Notes: a model not told the origin generated them from the sequence alone. Positions 24,341 to 33,171 are shown, counted from the stretch's first letter. The stretch: DNA of 33,703 nucleotides from Gelidibacter salicanalis (GCF_016469035.1 NZ_JAEHJZ010000017.1:34210-67912), one strand, 5' to 3'. Program-made: numbers and translations.

Positions 24341-25592
24341 TTCGGAAAATATTTTGAAACTGTGATTCTAAAAATTTAGCAGAGACAAAACCCTCTAAAT
24401 CTGGTCGGTCTAATTTAAGGTTTTCTTTATCAATCTTCCATTGATCATACAATTGTCCCAATAATAACGCAATACGCTCTATATCATCAACTTCAGACCA
24501 GTAAGGATAGTTTTCTCCCAGCAATCTTTTGCTTTCACTATAAAATGGCCCTAATACCAAAATCGGTTTATTAGCAAGCACACAATGTGGAAATTTACCT
24601 GGTAAAAACGGACTGATTTCTGATTTTGATTCCAAAATCACATTGATGCTCACATTGTTCTGCACAATGTATGCTTCATCATAAGGCACATTTCCCTGAC
24701 TATAATAGAGTTGTGAAATATTGGATGCATAGTCTAAAAGTAATTGTTCATGGTCAGGAGCTCCTCCAAGAAAGATTAACTGACTATTATCCAACGCTTC
24801 TGGATGTTTTTTCAAAAACAATAAAAAACCTTCAATGAGTCCATTTGGTGGGCGCTGTTTCATTAAATTACCGGCGTGTAAAATTGAGAAATGATTTCTT
24901 TTTAAGTAGCTCGGAAGTTTCTTGTCGCCTTCTGAATGTCCAAACAAATGTTGATGGGGTATTACAATTCCTGTTTTTATGAAATTTGGGAAGTAACTCC
25001 CCATCCAATCCCTAAGCATTAAACTCGGAAATACCGAATATTTTGCTTTTTCAGAAACATCTTTAAAAAAACGCTCTTTACTTCTATAGCCATCTTCTAT
25101 CCAATTGTAGGGTCTTGGATAAAAATGAAACGGATAAGGATCATGCACATAGGCCATCCATTTACTATGCAGATTTGGTAATCTCAAGAAAGCATGGTGC
25201 GTTCTGAAACTAGCCCCTTTACTTAGCGTAATTATTAATTCTTCATTAGAATAATGTCTTTTAACAGCCTTCGCAATACTATTTGAATCATTGTAAAAAG
25301 AGAATGAAAACCCAAATATAGCATCTACTTTTTTGAAAATATCTATTTTAAAATGTCGATTTATTAATCTTCTAACTCGACTTAAAACATATAAGACATT
25401 GAACTTCCTTTCTTTTATCGGAGTACAACCCAAACCTTCAATAGTTGCAAGTCTTCTTGTGTAGTGAAGCACGGAAACATTATAACCTATAGTAACTAAA
25501 TTTTTAATTAAAGCAACATTTGCTTTACTACCACTACTATCATTAACATCAATCGATTCTGCAACTATTAAAATACGTTGTTTGGCAGTCAT
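24330..25592 (-). CDS. GT4-like glycosyltransferase
   Basis: The 420-residue protein has a GT-B layout. The first half begins RILIVAESIDVNDSSGSKAN (5-24), a glycine/serine loop typical of GT4 acceptor domains. VHDPYPFHFYPRPYNW near residue 170 resembles the loop after the first half. The second half starts with FSILHAGNLMKQRPPNGLIE, the usual start of the donor domain. Instead of a clean EX7E it has LESKSEISPFLPGKFPHCVL, an aberrant but recognisable donor-site region (KFPHCVLANKPILVLG). It overlaps the wecB stop by four bases. It may use the UDP-ManNAc that WecB makes, but that link rests on position only. Confidence 0.75.
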   Translation of the reverse strand: MTAKQRILIVAESIDVNDSSGSKANVALIKNLVTIGYNVSVLHYTRRLATIEGLGCTPIKERKFNVLYVLSRVRRLINRHFKIDIFKKVDAIFGFSFSFYNDSNSIAKAVKRHYSNEELIITLSKGASFRTHHAFLRLPNLHSKWMAYVHDPYPFHFYPRPYNWIEDGYRSKERFFKDVSEKAKYSVFPSLMLRDWMGSYFPNFIKTGIVIPHQHLFGHSEGDKKLPSYLKRNHFSILHAGNLMKQRPPNGLIEGFLLFLKKHPEALDNSQLIFLGGAPDHEQLLLDYASNISQLYYSQGNVPYDEAYIVQNNVSINVILESKSEISPFLPGKFPHCVLANKPILVLGPFYSESKRLLGENYPYWSEVDDIERIALLLGQLYDQWKIDKENLKLDRPDLEGFVSAKFLESQFQNIFRNVN

Positions 25593-26695
25593 TTAAATAT
25601 CATTTTTATTTGTTGAGCAATCTGAATAGCAGCGGTTCCATCACCATACGGGTTTTCCAATATGTCTCTTTTTTTGGTGTCATCTAAAATAGAATTTGCG
25701 TATTTTGTTATTTTTTCAACCGATGACCCAACTAAAATAGAGCAACCTGATTCTAAACCTTCCGGTCGCTCTGTTACATCACGTGTAACCAATACAGGCA
25801 CACCAAAAGTAGGTGCTTCTTCTTGAATGCCTCCCGAATCAGATATCACCAAAGTGGTTTGGCCTAACAACCAGACCATACTAGCATAATCTAATGGCTC
25901 TATTAGCATGATATTAGGATGAGACCCTAATGCTGCAAAAGCAGGGTTACTTACTTTAGGATTTAAATGAACGGGAAACACAAGATAAACATCTTTCCGT
26001 TTTGCAATCTCTAAAAGTGCTTGACACATATTATCAAACTTGTTCCCAAAATTTTCTCGTCGGTGTCCTGTTATTAAAATAATCTTTTTATTAAAATCTA
26101 ATTTTTGCTTTAAAACATTTATAGTAGGCGTCATAAAACCACTATCGATCTTAAGTTTAGCAATATGCAAGGCATCAACAATGGTATTTCCAGTAAGATA
26201 TATTTGTGAGGACAAGATACGTTCATTTAATAAATTTTGCATAGCACTTGGTGTTGGAGCAAAATGAAAATCGGCAAGTCTCCCTGTTAACTGTCTATTT
26301 ATTTCTTCAGGAAAAGGAGCATATTTATTATGTGTCCGCAAACCAGCTTCAATATGCCCTACTTTGATGCCATTTTGAAATGCTGATAAAGCCACCATTG
26401 TCGATGTAGTGGTATCCCCATGTACCAAGACTAAGTCAAAATGTTCTTGTTTTAGAACAGCGTCAATTCCTAAAATAATCCGTGCACTAAGCTCATTCAA
26501 ACTTTGGTTATTTTGCATCAAGTCTAAATCAAAATCAGGTTTGATTTCAAAAAAATACAATACTTGATCCAGCATCTCACGATGTTGTGCCGTTACACAA
26601 ATTTTGAAATTTAGACCTTTCCTTTTTAGTGCATAGCATACTGGAGCCATTTTTATAGCTTCTGGACGAGTACCAAAACAGACGAGTATCTTCAA
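25589..26695 (-). CDS. wecB: UDP-N-acetylglucosamine 2-epimerase, non-hydrolysing
   Basis: WecB interconverts UDP-GlcNAc and UDP-ManNAc in the cytoplasm. The 368-residue protein carries every family mark: CFGTRPEAIKMAPV (6-19), CVTAQHREMLDQVL (33-46), VHGDTTTSTM (91-100), GHIEAGLRTHNKYAPFPEE (113-131), TGHRRENFG, and SDSGGIQEEAP with GVPVLVTRDVTERPE near the C-terminus. No UDP-ManNAc dehydrogenase (WecC) is in the window, so the product may be used as ManNAc itself or oxidised by an enzyme encoded elsewhere. It heads the block 26695-21875 after a very AT-rich 248-base gap that probably contains the promoter. Confidence 0.94.
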   Translation of the reverse strand: MKILVCFGTRPEAIKMAPVCYALKRKGLNFKICVTAQHREMLDQVLYFFEIKPDFDLDLMQNNQSLNELSARIILGIDAVLKQEHFDLVLVHGDTTTSTMVALSAFQNGIKVGHIEAGLRTHNKYAPFPEEINRQLTGRLADFHFAPTPSAMQNLLNERILSSQIYLTGNTIVDALHIAKLKIDSGFMTPTINVLKQKLDFNKKIILITGHRRENFGNKFDNMCQALLEIAKRKDVYLVFPVHLNPKVSNPAFAALGSHPNIMLIEPLDYASMVWLLGQTTLVISDSGGIQEEAPTFGVPVLVTRDVTERPEGLESGCSILVGSSVEKITKYANSILDDTKKRDILENPYGDGTAAIQIAQQIKMIFK

Positions 26696-26943
26696 AATAA
26701 TTTTATTCTAAAATCCTTATTTTTTTAATTTATAAAAATTTATAAATTTAAATTTAAGCACTAATTTATTAGTATAGAAAATAAATTTTCATTTTTTAAT
26801 CAACAAAAATTGCTCTCTAAATTCTCTAGACAACCGCTAATACACTCTTAATAAGACCATTTAACTTGTCAAGGTAATATCAATTACATGAAACTCAATC
26901 TTTTCTAAATCAATTAAAATTTCCATTTATTTATTTCAAGAAA
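26696..26943. other. AT-rich gap upstream of wecB
   Basis: No ORF and no heptad array. The half near wecB is extremely AT-rich and holds a 14-base perfect palindrome AAATTTATAAATTT (26736-26749). Several TAAATTTA-like strings resemble a -7 TAnnTTTG without the final G. It is the natural place for a promoter of the block 26695-21875, but none can be chosen by eye. Confidence 0.35.
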
Positions 26944-27792
26944 TTAAAAATACAATCTTTTTAGGCCTATGATTTTATATAAATTAGCTTGTAAAAAACC
27001 TTCTGTTATTTTATAAAACAAAAACGTACTATTTAAGATTCTTAACTTAAAAGCTCTACTTTCACTATGAACGTTACTAGAGCCTTGGCTTATATGGACT
27101 ATTCTTATATCTGGATTAATCATTTGGCGAGTATCTGGCAATTGTTTTTTAATTCTATAAGACAGCTCAACATCTTCGCCATACATAAAAAAACATTCAT
27201 CAAACCCGCCAACAGATTTGATGACATCAGATCTAACAAAAAAATCAGCTCCAGAAACATAATCCACTTCATAAGGGCTTTTAGAGGTTGTTGGGATTAT
27301 ATTATTATACATGTTTGAATAAAAAGATTTTTTATAAAAGTATTTCAGAAAGGATCCCTTGACGAATAACCTATAACTTGGAAAATTCCCTGCTGAAACA
27401 TTATAAGATAAATCAGTTTTAAGTAATTTAGCGCCTACAACAGACACTTTTTTATTAATTGGGTTTTCCATAAAATCAAACATTTGTTTTATGGCATTAT
27501 CAAGTAAGTACGTATCCGTATTGAGTAGCAAAAAATAAGCCCCATTAGCTATCTCCATGCCACTATTATTGGCTCTACCAAACCCAAGATTGTGATTATT
27601 TTCAATAATTATCACGTCTGGAAATTTAGCTCTAATAAATTCCACTGAATCATCTACTGAATTATTATCTACCATGATAATCTCAAAACTAATAGTCTTG
27701 GTAAATTCATAGACCGATGCAATAGCTTTGGTTGTGAGACCACAAGTATTATAGTTTACTAAGATTATACTAACATCCATCAATTTATTCAA
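26944..27792 (-). CDS. GT2-family glycosyltransferase, rhamnosyltransferase-like
   Basis: A 282-residue GT-A enzyme of the WbbL/rhamnosyltransferase-like branch: VSIILVNYNTCGLTTKAI (7-24), IIMVDNNSVDDS (38-49), NNHNLGFGRANNSGM (65-79), LLLNTDTYL (88-96) with NTD as the DXD-type motif, and VGGFDECFFMYGEDVELS (194-211) on the acceptor side. This branch usually transfers dTDP-L-rhamnose or similar deoxysugars, but the donor cannot be proven here and no rml genes are in the window. The ATG overlaps the upstream gene by eight bases; a second in-frame ATG four codons on (MDVSII) is an alternative start. Last gene of the block 33171-26944. Confidence 0.87.
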   Translation of the reverse strand: MNKLMDVSIILVNYNTCGLTTKAIASVYEFTKTISFEIIMVDNNSVDDSVEFIRAKFPDVIIIENNHNLGFGRANNSGMEIANGAYFLLLNTDTYLLDNAIKQMFDFMENPINKKVSVVGAKLLKTDLSYNVSAGNFPSYRLFVKGSFLKYFYKKSFYSNMYNNIIPTTSKSPYEVDYVSGADFFVRSDVIKSVGGFDECFFMYGEDVELSYRIKKQLPDTRQMINPDIRIVHISQGSSNVHSESRAFKLRILNSTFLFYKITEGFLQANLYKIIGLKRLYF

Positions 27793-28597
27793 TATCTATT
27801 TTATAAGACTTTAATTTACCTTCTTCTTTAAAATTTAACCATGAACTAGACTTATTTACTGTTTTGATATAGTAGTCCTGCTCTTCTGTTAAGTTGGAAG
27901 AGTCCATATACCAACCACCATGAATTGCAATGTAAGGATATTTGGTTCTTATAGCTTTGAAAAAATTCTGCCAGATAGGCTTAATACTTTTTGGCCTGTA
28001 CAAAGCAAACGTAGTGTCAATTCCTGCTACGTAATTTCCGTCCAAATTCTGATTTTTCCAAAATTTGGCTTCCCATTTTAATATTGATTCTTTTAAATTA
28101 TTTTCATTTGGTATGTCATCTATTTTTAAACTAAAGCCTACTTTATTAACCTCTGGATTATTATCTAATATAATTTTAAAGTAATTTAAAAAATCATGTG
28201 GGCATTCGCTTAAAGGAACTATGTCAGGATCTGTTACAACAAAATATCCCTTAGCATATCTGTTAAAAATTTCCTTTTGATTCCAAAAAACGCGATGTCC
28301 ATAGTTAGTTTCTAATCGATGTAAAGTAATATTACTATTTAAGGTGTTGAAGAATTTCAAAAGTGGTGGATATGTGGAGTTATTATCCAAAATCACAATA
28401 TTCGTATAACTACTTTTTGTCAAAAACTCTAATGACTGCTTTAAATAAAACAATTGATTAAAACTTATAATTATGATTGGTATGGTTTTATAATCTTTAC
28501 GTTGTGCTTTGACTGTAGGATTAAATAACTCATTGTAATAATAAGTAACTTCGAACCTAAATCTAAGCAAAAAATCTTTTATCCTCAATTGGTCCAA
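27785..28597 (-). CDS. GT2-like glycosyltransferase
   Basis: The 270-residue protein has a short N-terminal extension (1-37), then IPIIIISFNQLFYLKQSL (39-56), NIVILDNNST (66-75), HRLETNYGHRVFW (93-105) and FVVTDPDIVPLS (119-130), where DPD is the metal site. This is the order of a GT2 fold. AGIDTTFALYRP and HGGWYMDSSNLTEEQDYYI fit the acceptor half of a small GT2 subfamily seen in capsule clusters. It is one of the most AT-rich genes here. It follows the preceding GT2 gene by 26 bases and overlaps the next by eight. Confidence 0.8.
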   Translation of the reverse strand: MDQLRIKDFLLRFRFEVTYYYNELFNPTVKAQRKDYKTIPIIIISFNQLFYLKQSLEFLTKSSYTNIVILDNNSTYPPLLKFFNTLNSNITLHRLETNYGHRVFWNQKEIFNRYAKGYFVVTDPDIVPLSECPHDFLNYFKIILDNNPEVNKVGFSLKIDDIPNENNLKESILKWEAKFWKNQNLDGNYVAGIDTTFALYRPKSIKPIWQNFFKAIRTKYPYIAIHGGWYMDSSNLTEEQDYYIKTVNKSSSWLNFKEEGKLKSYKIDIE

Positions 28598-28623
28598 TAT
28601 GTATGCAATAGCTTTTTTGATAG

Positions 28624-29529
28624 TTATTTTCTTTTTATTAGGGCTTTAACAAATGTCATTAAAAATTTATAAAATGATTTTACGTTATAATTTCTTAAAT
28701 GCCAAATCCATAAAAAGCACCATTCTTTAAATGTAAATTGCCGTACGTTCAACGTTCGCTCCAAATAGCCTTTTACAATATCAAACCGTTGAAATTTTTC
28801 AAACCTATTTAACTTTTGATCAACCAAAAACTTGTAAAACATTGCAGATGCTGTTCGTTTTACATGAATATTATCTTGTTTACCAGAAATGCTGACATTA
28901 GAATCTCTTATGTAAACCACGCCTTCATTAATGGTATATATAGGCAAATCTTCTGAAAACTCTAACCAAGCCCTATCATCACTATGCCATGCCAAAGGGT
29001 AATCATAAAATTTATGAGTTGCCCAAGATTCTTTAAGAAAAATGTATTCTGATAGAGAGCTTCTCGTAGCAAATTTTAATTTTCTATGGTAGGAACATTC
29101 CGAATACTCCCACTCGGGGTGAATATATAACTTTGATATGGTTTGATTCTTCTCATATATCATTCGTGTTGCAAACCGAATGACATTTGAGTGTTTATTA
29201 AAAGTATTAAAATTCTGGTACCATAATTGGACCACATTGACATCTAAAACATCATCATCACCCAAAACCATTATCCATCTTTCGTCTGTTGTCATTTCTA
29301 TACAACGCTCCCATTGTTTTATTAATGAAATGCCACCAAGGTTATTTTCAAATCTTTTATACACTAATTCGATTTGTTTCTCATGCTCTTTTATCAGTCT
29401 CGTTGGATGATCGGGACTCGCATCATCTCCAATGTAAACTTTAAAACGCTTATCAGATTGGTTCGACAATGATTTCAATGTAGCTTCAAAAAACTTGAGT
29501 TTGTAATATGGGATAACAATAGCAAGCAT
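28624..29529 (-). CDS. GT2-family glycosyltransferase
   Basis: A 301-residue GT-A enzyme: LAIVIPYYKLKFFEATLKSL (2-21), FKVYIGDDASPDHP (29-42), NNLGGISLIKQWERCI (62-77) and WIMVLGDDDVLD (85-96) with the DXD at 91-93. The remaining 200 residues include a WHSDDRAWLEFS segment that may correspond to the catalytic-base region, and a strongly basic C-terminus (KALIKRK). The start codon follows the stop of the methyltransferase upstream without any spacer, so the two are likely coupled. Donor and acceptor are unknown. Confidence 0.87.
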   Translation of the reverse strand: MLAIVIPYYKLKFFEATLKSLSNQSDKRFKVYIGDDASPDHPTRLIKEHEKQIELVYKRFENNLGGISLIKQWERCIEMTTDERWIMVLGDDDVLDVNVVQLWYQNFNTFNKHSNVIRFATRMIYEKNQTISKLYIHPEWEYSECSYHRKLKFATRSSLSEYIFLKESWATHKFYDYPLAWHSDDRAWLEFSEDLPIYTINEGVVYIRDSNVSISGKQDNIHVKRTASAMFYKFLVDQKLNRFEKFQRFDIVKGYLERTLNVRQFTFKEWCFLWIWHLRNYNVKSFYKFLMTFVKALIKRK

Positions 29530-30357
29530 TTATTTTAACATTTTCTTGATAAAGCTGAAAGGTCTCAAAATAAAATTTCCTAATCTATAGGAATTTGAAT
29601 TATATACTTTATTAGATTCATTTTTAATTTGGTTCTTAATCTCTAATTTTAAAATTTGACTACCTTCAAAAATAGAGTCATTTTTTTCTTGAAATAAATC
29701 ATCGGAAGCTATCGCGATAAGATATAAAGGACAAGATTCAATTTGTTGAATTTGTGAATATTCCCCTGTATAAAATAATGTTTTATCTTGATTTTTATCT
29801 TCTAAAATTATTGAATTACCATTAAAATAATGTTGAGTAAATAATTGGTAGAATTTAAAATTATCAGATACTAATTCTACAAATTCGTTTTTATATAATT
29901 CCTTAATATGAAATTTATTTGAAAATTTTCTTTTATCAGAATAATATAGCTTATCAGGAGTTGAGATAATTAAAATTCCTTCACGCTTTAATACTCTTTT
30001 AATTTCAATCATCATTTCATGATGTTTATCATGATGCTCGATGGTTTCAAAGCTTATTACTACATCTATACTTGAATCATTTAAAGGAATTGCACTTGTA
30101 CTTCCTACTAAAAATTCTAGATTTTTATTTTTATATTTTTGTCTAGCCTCAGTTATTGTCATTTCATCTAGATCAACTCCATAAACAAATGAAGCTTTTT
30201 CACTCATTAAATTACTGCCATATCCTTCTCCGGATGCAATGTCTAAAATTATTTTGTTCTCAATAAAAGATGAGACAAGAGCATAACGGTGTATATGATC
30301 TATTGTATCTCTAGTATAAATAAATGTCTCTAACCTTTCTCCACTCCAATTTTTCAT
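29530..30357 (-). CDS. class I SAM-dependent methyltransferase
   Basis: The 275-residue enzyme has the Methyltransf_11 core: IILDIASGEGYGSNL (36-50) as motif I, VYGVDLDEMTITEARQKY (58-75) with the ribose-binding acidic residue, GSTSAIPLNDSSIDVVISFE (85-104) and TIEHHDKHHEMMIEIKRVLK (105-124), then EGILIISTPDK. HH at 108-109 matches the position often found in sugar and lipid methyltransferases. The C-terminal part (from 190) is a variable acceptor domain. Located between a GT2 gene and the CmcI-like gene, it may methylate a terminal sugar. Its substrate cannot be told from sequence. Confidence 0.83.
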   Translation of the reverse strand: MKNWSGERLETFIYTRDTIDHIHRYALVSSFIENKIILDIASGEGYGSNLMSEKASFVYGVDLDEMTITEARQKYKNKNLEFLVGSTSAIPLNDSSIDVVISFETIEHHDKHHEMMIEIKRVLKREGILIISTPDKLYYSDKRKFSNKFHIKELYKNEFVELVSDNFKFYQLFTQHYFNGNSIILEDKNQDKTLFYTGEYSQIQQIESCPLYLIAIASDDLFQEKNDSIFEGSQILKLEIKNQIKNESNKVYNSNSYRLGNFILRPFSFIKKMLK

Positions 30358-30367
30358 TCTTATAATT

Positions 30368-31006
30368 CTATATATTCTTTTTCAAATAACCATTTACATT
30401 AAATGTTCCATTCTTTCCAAACATATCACACCACTTTCTATCAACCGTATATTCAGGGTGAGTCGTTAAAAATTCACGAATAGCTTTAAGTGGTCCACCT
30501 TTAAATTCTTTTTCTAATCCAAGTTCATTAATAATTCCATCTTCAATAATAAAATATGAATCTTTAGACACAATATGGTGGAACTTGTTTAATATTCCTA
30601 TTGTATCAATATATTGATGTGAAGCATCTTCGATAATCAAAATCTTCTCAAAACCATTAGCTAAATTAATGTCATAAGCCTCCCAACCAACATCAAAATA
30701 TTTGATTCGATGGTGCTCTTTAATTTTTGGATCTATAATATTAACAATGTCTATTGTATGAAGCTCTCCTTTTCCAATAAGATCCAAAAGATCCGCAATA
30801 TAAAGCGCCCCTCCTCCTTTATTTGTACCAATTTCAATCACTAAATCTGGCTTAACCTCCCAAAGAATCATCTGGTACATTAAATAATCAAATGGGCATT
30901 TTACTGCCCTAATTCCCTTGTAAGTTACATTGTGATGACCTTTAACAATTGATTCTACAGTAACTTTTACTGCTTCATCTTTACTGATTTTATTAAATCT
31001 AATCAT
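30368..31006 (-). CDS. CmcI-family SAM-dependent O-methyltransferase/hydroxylase-like protein
   Basis: The 212-residue protein matches the CmcI family, named for a cephalosporin biosynthesis enzyme and including rhamnosyl O-methyltransferases: KCPFDYLMYQMILWEVKPD (36-54), VIEIGTNKGGGALYIADLL (56-74), HTIDI (83-87), IIEDASHQYID (124-134), YFIIEDGIINELG (151-163), then GGPLKAIREFL (170-180) and the very typical WCDMFGKNGTFNVNGYLKK (192-210). A sugar O-methyltransferase is the likeliest role given the neighbours. The start overlaps the end of the ABC ATPase gene by eight bases. In O-antigen systems with ABC export, methylation can cap the chain end, which is a possibility here. Confidence 0.83.
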   Translation of the reverse strand: MIRFNKISKDEAVKVTVESIVKGHHNVTYKGIRAVKCPFDYLMYQMILWEVKPDLVIEIGTNKGGGALYIADLLDLIGKGELHTIDIVNIIDPKIKEHHRIKYFDVGWEAYDINLANGFEKILIIEDASHQYIDTIGILNKFHHIVSKDSYFIIEDGIINELGLEKEFKGGPLKAIREFLTTHPEYTVDRKWCDMFGKNGTFNVNGYLKKNI

Positions 31007-32300
31007 TTTTCTTCATTTTATGAGATTCCCATTTTAAATTTGGCCGTATAACACCAGGAAGACTACCAACATAATCCCCCCTTGTTGGACTATTTTTCAA
31101 ATCTTCAACGACATTAAATGCAATTGCATCCCTTTCATGAAAATGTACCTTAAAAGGATCATGTGTCACTAAAGCAACTCCAACTACTATGACTCCTTCT
31201 GAGAAAATATTCTCATAAATCCATACTGTTGCTTCGTAAATCCCTGATTGCTTTTTCTCATGATATAGAATCGTATTGTTCTCATGAGAATCAAAAATGT
31301 TAACACCGCTAGAATTAAAAAAATTAAGTGCTGAATGAATTTTATGTCCGGAGTCTATTACTTCATAAGTAACAGTAACACCTATTTTTTGTGTGATTTT
31401 AAAATTATCAATCATTTCAAAGGCTTGATCATGTGCCTTTACAGATAATAATTTAACAATGTCATTACCATTTTTGTTTTTCCAAACTTTAGAAGAAGTT
31501 GCCCCGAACTCCGTACTCAAATAAGTATCTATGACATGAGAAACTTTTCCACTTTTAATAATATGTCCATTTTTCATTAATATAGCCCTAGTACATAGAC
31601 GCATAATTGAATCCATATTATGACTCACAAACAATACAGTTCGCCCTTCCCCTTTGCTAATATCCTGCATTTTGCCAATGGCTTTTTTCTGGAACTCCGC
31701 ATCGCCAACCGCCAACACCTCATCAATCACTAATATATCAGGTTCTAAATGAGCGGCTACCGCAAAAGCCAATCGTACGGTCATCCCAGAGGAATAGCGT
31801 TTTACAGGCGTATCAATATAGCGTTCACACCCAGAAAAGGAAATGATTTCGTCAATCTTAGAATGAATTTCATTTTTGGTCATTCCCAAAATAGCACCAT
31901 TCAGATATATATTTTCACGCCCAGTCATTTCGGGATGAAACCCAGTACCTACTTCCAATAGTGAAGCTATTCTTCCTTTCGTTTTGATTTCGCCAGTGGT
32001 AGGGCTAGTGACTCTTGAAAGAATTTTTAATAAGGTGGATTTACCCGCACCATTTTTACCGATAATACCCAATACCTCGCCACGCTTCACTTCAAAGTTG
32101 ATGTCTTGTAAGGCCCAAACGTAATCACTTTCCGCTTTGGTACTGCGGTCATTCACTTCTCCAATTTTTAAAAACGGATCCTCTTTACCGCGTACTTTAT
32201 GCCACCAACGGTTCAAATCATGACTGATCGTGCCCGTACCTACAGTACCCAAACGGTACTGCTTACTTATGTTTTCAGCCTTTAAAATAATATCAGTCAT
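30999..32300 (-). CDS. wzt: ABC-2 polysaccharide exporter ATPase with C-terminal chain-recognition domain (Wzt type)
   Basis: The ATPase energises export of a finished lipid-linked glycan across the inner membrane. Of 433 residues, about 1-250 are the nucleotide-binding domain: an N-terminal extension typical of Wzt/TagH (1-65), Walker A GKNGAGKST (81-89), signature YSSGM (169-173), Walker B ILVIDE (189-194), D-loop VGD (198-200) and H-loop H227. Residues 265-433 form a Wzt C-terminal beta-sandwich-like domain, which in known systems binds the chain end and decides which glycan is exported. The membrane partner Wzm is not in the window. The DNA changes composition sharply near the end of the ATPase part (see findings). 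It lies seven bases after the methyltransferase gene upstream. Confidence 0.92.
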   Translation of the reverse strand: MTDIILKAENISKQYRLGTVGTGTISHDLNRWWHKVRGKEDPFLKIGEVNDRSTKAESDYVWALQDINFEVKRGEVLGIIGKNGAGKSTLLKILSRVTSPTTGEIKTKGRIASLLEVGTGFHPEMTGRENIYLNGAILGMTKNEIHSKIDEIISFSGCERYIDTPVKRYSSGMTVRLAFAVAAHLEPDILVIDEVLAVGDAEFQKKAIGKMQDISKGEGRTVLFVSHNMDSIMRLCTRAILMKNGHIIKSGKVSHVIDTYLSTEFGATSSKVWKNKNGNDIVKLLSVKAHDQAFEMIDNFKITQKIGVTVTYEVIDSGHKIHSALNFFNSSGVNIFDSHENNTILYHEKKQSGIYEATVWIYENIFSEGVIVVGVALVTHDPFKVHFHERDAIAFNVVEDLKNSPTRGDYVGSLPGVIRPNLKWESHKMKKND

Positions 32301-32307
32301 TAAAATA

Positions 32308-33171
32308 TCATTTGGGGTTTCTATAAATTACAACTTGACTTCTGGCACCAAAACTACGAATTGTAAGAGGCACATAAGCCTCAAACTCTAAGGCTTTTCG
32401 TTTGAAATGCCCCATATTATTTTGATTTATTGGCAATAACCTATTAAAGCGTTCAAAAATTCCTAAAGGTGTTATTTGTACCGTTCTAAAAAACTTATGT
32501 CCTACTTTGCTGTAATGTGCTGAACTATTATCTCTTGGCGGATGTGGGTCTGATGCCTCCCACTGCTTGAAGGCTTTGGGTTGAAACCATTTTGAGGGCC
32601 TATCGTTCATGGGCGTAGCCCAGCGCAATTCATCTAAAACCTTACTATTCACTGCCGTTTCAAAAAAACGTGCTTCTCCACTCCGCTTCAACACATAGGC
32701 CACTTTTTTCAAAATCTCTTTTTCCAAATCTAAGGTTAAATGATGTAAAAAAGCTTTTCCTATCACAAAGTCAAATGTCTCAGCTGGCAAATCACTCGTT
32801 GTAAAATCACCACTAACAAATCTTATGGGATGCTTAAATGGATAGCTGTCATTTAAAACAGCTACAATAGCACAACTACGTTCTGAAATATCATTTGCGA
32901 CAACCCTCGCACCAAGTGCCGCTAGAATTGCAGCATTTCTACAATCACCACAACCTAATTCTAAAATGTCCATTCCTGCCACTTTACTTTGAAAATCACC
33001 CATATACATTCCAACCCAACTAATATGTGTAGATGTAACAGTTGCCATATAGGTCTCTAAATTATCTAATACTTTAAGTATAGAATCCACGTTTACATTT
33101 TGATAAAGTTTATCATAATGCAATCGATTTGAATCCATGTTTTGTTGACTACTCTTCTCCGCTTTCATCAC
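32308..33171 (-). CDS. class I SAM-dependent methyltransferase
   Basis: The 287-residue protein has MDILELGCGDCRN (67-79) as motif I, VVANDISERS (90-99) with the acidic strand-2 end, FDFVIGKAFLHHLTLD (133-148) and a C-terminal SGEARFFETAV block, the layout of a Methyltransf_11/25 enzyme. Placed directly before wzt, it is a reasonable candidate for a chain-terminating or polysaccharide-modifying methyltransferase, as in O-antigen systems where the capping enzyme is encoded beside the exporter. That role is inferred from position. Two N-terminal methionines (M1, M2) are both possible starts. It is the first polysaccharide gene seen from the right; the repeat-flanked four-helix-bundle gene lies beyond it. 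Confidence 0.82.
   Translation of the reverse strand: MMKAEKSSQQNMDSNRLHYDKLYQNVNVDSILKVLDNLETYMATVTSTHISWVGMYMGDFQSKVAGMDILELGCGDCRNAAILAALGARVVANDISERSCAIVAVLNDSYPFKHPIRFVSGDFTTSDLPAETFDFVIGKAFLHHLTLDLEKEILKKVAYVLKRSGEARFFETAVNSKVLDELRWATPMNDRPSKWFQPKAFKQWEASDPHPPRDNSSAHYSKVGHKFFRTVQITPLGIFERFNRLLPINQNNMGHFKRKALEFEAYVPLTIRSFGARSQVVIYRNPK

Noticed and set aside
26736-26749. Palindrome AAATTTATAAATTT as an operator
   Set aside because: It lies in DNA made almost only of A and T, where such palindromes are expected by chance.
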